Positions 9,050 to 10,629 of a DNA stretch of 10,629 nucleotides are shown here, piece after piece. Within the stretch, counting starts at the first letter, position 1. The number at the start of each line of letters is the position of its first letter. The position numbers and the translations under genes are program-made. Source of the stretch: CAIOSQ01 sp044359885 (GTDB taxonomy: Bacteria; Pseudomonadota; Alphaproteobacteria; CACIAM-22H2). The stretch covers positions 1 to 10,629 of the forward strand of contig JBIKLI010000137.1 of assembly GCA_044359885.1 (NCBI GenBank), written 5' to 3'. The notes under the pieces were generated by a model, which made no database searches, had not been told where the DNA came from, and was given only the letters and a program-made list of their open reading frames with translations.

Positions 9050-9078
9050 TTGACGCCGATTCGGCTTTCGTTAACGAT
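9050..9078 (+). promoter_or_regulatory. Candidate ctrA promoter
   Basis: TTGACG at 9050-9055 matches an alphaproteobacterial housekeeping -35 box. About 17 nt downstream, the expected -10 region falls on the GTTAACGAT stretch (9070-9078), whose match to a -10 consensus is weak. A start near 9085 would give a leader of roughly 50 nt. The layout, with GATTC in the spacer and GTTAAC over the -10, recalls the P1 promoter of Caulobacter ctrA. That comparison is inference. Confidence 0.4.
9058..9062. promoter_or_regulatory. GANTC (CcrM-type) methylation site at ctrA
   Basis: GATTC lies in the spacer of the candidate ctrA promoter, centred in an 11-bp palindrome (GCCGA-T-TCGGC, 9055-9065). GANTC is the recognition site of the cell-cycle methyltransferase CcrM in alphaproteobacteria, and in Caulobacter such a site times ctrA P1. 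A second GATTC lies inside the coding region at 9160-9164. A single site can arise by chance (about one per few hundred bp at this GC). Confidence 0.5.
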
Positions 9079-9101
9079 CATGGACGTAGATTTAGGTTAA
9101 C
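9070..9101. promoter_or_regulatory. Two GTTAAC half-sites, possible CtrA autoregulation
   Basis: GTTAAC occurs at 9070-9075 and 9096-9101, 26 bp apart (about 2.5 helix turns). TTAA(C) is the half-site of the CtrA box TTAA-N7-TTAA. Neither copy has a correctly spaced second TTAA, so these are isolated half-sites, not a canonical full box. Two such AT-rich 6-mers close together in very GC-rich DNA, between ctrA and a flagellar operon, make binding by CtrA plausible. Confidence 0.45.
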
Positions 9102-9122
9102 AGGTTTCAGCACCGGCAGCCC

Positions 9123-9128
9123 GAGGAG
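9123..9128 (+). promoter_or_regulatory. Ribosome binding site of ctrA
   Basis: GAGGAG lies 7 nt before the ATG at 9136. It is the strongest stand-alone Shine-Dalgarno site in the window and fixes the ctrA start. Confidence 0.85.
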
Positions 9129-9135
9129 CCCGAGA

Positions 9136-9849
<714 letters not shown>

Positions 9850-9853
9850 CGCA

Positions 9854-9882
9854 GGGCCGCGGCGCTCAGGCGCCGGCGGCCC
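9854..9882. terminator. Stem-loop between ctrA and cheR, possible bidirectional terminator
   Basis: Arms GGGCCGC (9854-9860) and GCGGCCC (9876-9882) plus GGCGC (9861-9865) and GCGCC (9870-9874) form a 12-bp stem with one bulged G (9875) and a TCAG loop. It begins 4 nt after the ctrA stop and covers the last codons of cheR, which converges. There is no T tract on either strand, so it is not a classical intrinsic terminator, but its position between converging genes fits transcript-end formation or 3' protection. Confidence 0.5.
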
Positions 9883-10629
9883 CTTCCCCGGCCATCGCAT
9901 ACAGGGCCGGCAGACCATCGAGCGGCCGAAAGGCGGCGACGTCCTCGGGTACGGCTTCGCCCCCGCCAAGCCACAGACGACCATCCGGTGCGACCACGCT
10001 CGCGAGCCGTCCGAGGATCGCCACGCGTCCCGCAGGCGTGCAGCCACGCAGCACGTAGCGGCAGAGCACCAGGTCGAACACGCCCAGCGGCGCAGGATCC
10101 TCCAGAAGGTTGAACTCGCGGAACGAGATCGATCGGCGCAGGGTTTCCGAGGCGACCCAGCGCTCCTGCTGGCGCCGGAAGTGACGCAGCATCTGCTGCA
10201 CCGGCAGGCCCATCTGGATCTCGAAATGGGAATAGGCGCCGGCGCGCCCGCGCGCCACCGACTGGCGGCAGACATCGATGGCGACGAGATCGACCTGCCA
10301 CCCATCGAGACCGACCTCGGGGCGCCGCACCAGCATCGCCATCGAATAGGCTTCCTGGCCGGTCGATGCGCCCGCGCAGAGGATCCGCATCCGACGCGAC
10401 GGCTGGCGTGCCGCGACCAGCCCCGGCAGGACATGGTCCCGCAGTCGCGCGAAGGCGCCGGCATCGCGGAAGAAGCCGGTCTCCGCGTTCATCATGGCGT
10501 CGACGATCTCTGGGGCGAATTCGCCGGCCCGCCGGGCCCCGGCGCGAAGCTCGGCGATCATCGCATCGAGGCTCGCCAGCCCGAGCTTGCGCGCGACAGG
10601 CAGCAACCGGTTTTCGACGAGATGCATCT
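9866..10629 (-). CDS. cheR: Chemotaxis methyltransferase CheR (N-terminus outside window)
   Basis: CheR transfers methyl groups from S-adenosylmethionine to glutamates of chemoreceptors, setting adaptation. The frame is open to the window edge: the last whole codon is the ATG at 10625-10627, but it aligns inside the CheR N-terminal domain (just before NRLLPVARKLGLASL), so about 30 residues are probably missing. The fragment has 254 codons including the stop. Seen in order: NAETGFFRD (47-55, the usual T-x-FFR motif), the S-adenosylmethionine loop CAGASTGQEAYSMAM (84-98), AIDVCRQSV (116-124), GAYSHFEIQMGLP (130-142), FNLLED (172-177) and FDLVLCRYVL (184-193). The last usually reads CRNVL; the Asn is Tyr here. 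In addition, the usual QRGLP is QMGLP. It is a stand-alone cheR; no other che gene is visible. Identity as CheR-family is firm, activity less so. Confidence 0.9.
   Translation of the reverse strand, partial: MHLVENRLLPVARKLGLASLDAMIAELRAGARRAGEFAPEIVDAMMNAETGFFRDAGAFARLRDHVLPGLVAARQPSRRMRILCAGASTGQEAYSMAMLVRRPEVGLDGWQVDLVAIDVCRQSVARGRAGAYSHFEIQMGLPVQQMLRHFRRQQERWVASETLRRSISFREFNLLEDPAPLGVFDLVLCRYVLRGCTPAGRVAILGRLASVVAPDGRLWLGGGEAVPEDVAAFRPLDGLPALYAMAGEGAAGA

Larger units (their letters stand above)
8930..9135. promoter_or_regulatory. Divergent fliI / ctrA control region
   Basis: This 206-bp region is the longest non-coding stretch in the window and must hold the promoters of the fliI-fliJ unit (- strand) and of ctrA (+ strand). 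The fliI side (8940-9045) is very GC-rich, with overlapping CGCCGG palindromes. The ctrA side (9046-9110) is clearly richer in A and T and holds the recognisable sites listed separately: TTGACG, GATTC and two GTTAAC. I found no convincing sigma-54 box (TGGCAC-N5-TTGC) for fliI. Confidence 0.75.

Noticed and set aside
8930..9060. Sigma-54 promoter for fliI
   Set aside because: I searched the - strand for TGGCAC-N5-TTGC and saw only a partial TGGCG match without the downstream element.
9060..9111. Canonical full CtrA box TTAA-N7-TTAA
   Set aside because: Both GTTAAC copies lack a second TTAA at 7-nt spacing on either side; only half-sites are claimed.

Overview
The window is a dense, GC-rich flagellar and cell-cycle-control locus from an alphaproteobacterium. 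The order fliF-fliG-fliH-fliN-flbD-flhA, a Caulobacter-type FlbD, a full-length CtrA and a GANTC site in the ctrA upstream region all point to that class. An FlhF-like GTPase gene directly after flhA suggests a Rhodospirillales-like lineage more than Caulobacterales. That placement is inferred from protein character and gene order; no database search was possible.

Layout. On the + strand, bases 1-7208 form one tightly packed run: the 3' end of fliF (MS ring), fliG (rotor/switch), fliH (ATPase regulator), fliN (switch/C-ring), flbD (sigma-54 activator), flhA (export gate) and a divergent flhF-like gene. Gaps are 2, 7, 28, 28, 32 and 12 nt, with no visible internal terminator, so this is very probably one operon. 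On the - strand, fliI (export ATPase) and fliJ (export stalk/chaperone) form a two-gene unit with a 4-nt gap; fliJ runs 35 bp into the 3' end of the flhF-like gene. A 206-bp divergent region (8930-9135) separates fliI from ctrA on the + strand. It holds a TTGACG box, a GATTC (CcrM-type) site and two GTTAAC palindromes. ctrA converges on a 5'-truncated cheR (- strand), with a GC-rich stem-loop between them.

How the genes work together. FliF, FliG and FliN build the MS ring and switch. FlhA is the export gate, and FliH, FliI and FliJ are its soluble ATPase complex. CtrA is the master regulator that in relatives drives early flagellar operons, while FlbD couples assembly to late sigma-54 genes. 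CheR would set chemoreceptor methylation. The largest non-coding stretch is about 206 bp. I found no mobile element, tRNA, rRNA or CRISPR array.

I do not see an undescribed system here. The points most worth following up are the ctrA/fliI control region, the FlhF-like protein with degenerate G4/G5 motifs, and the CheR with altered signature residues.
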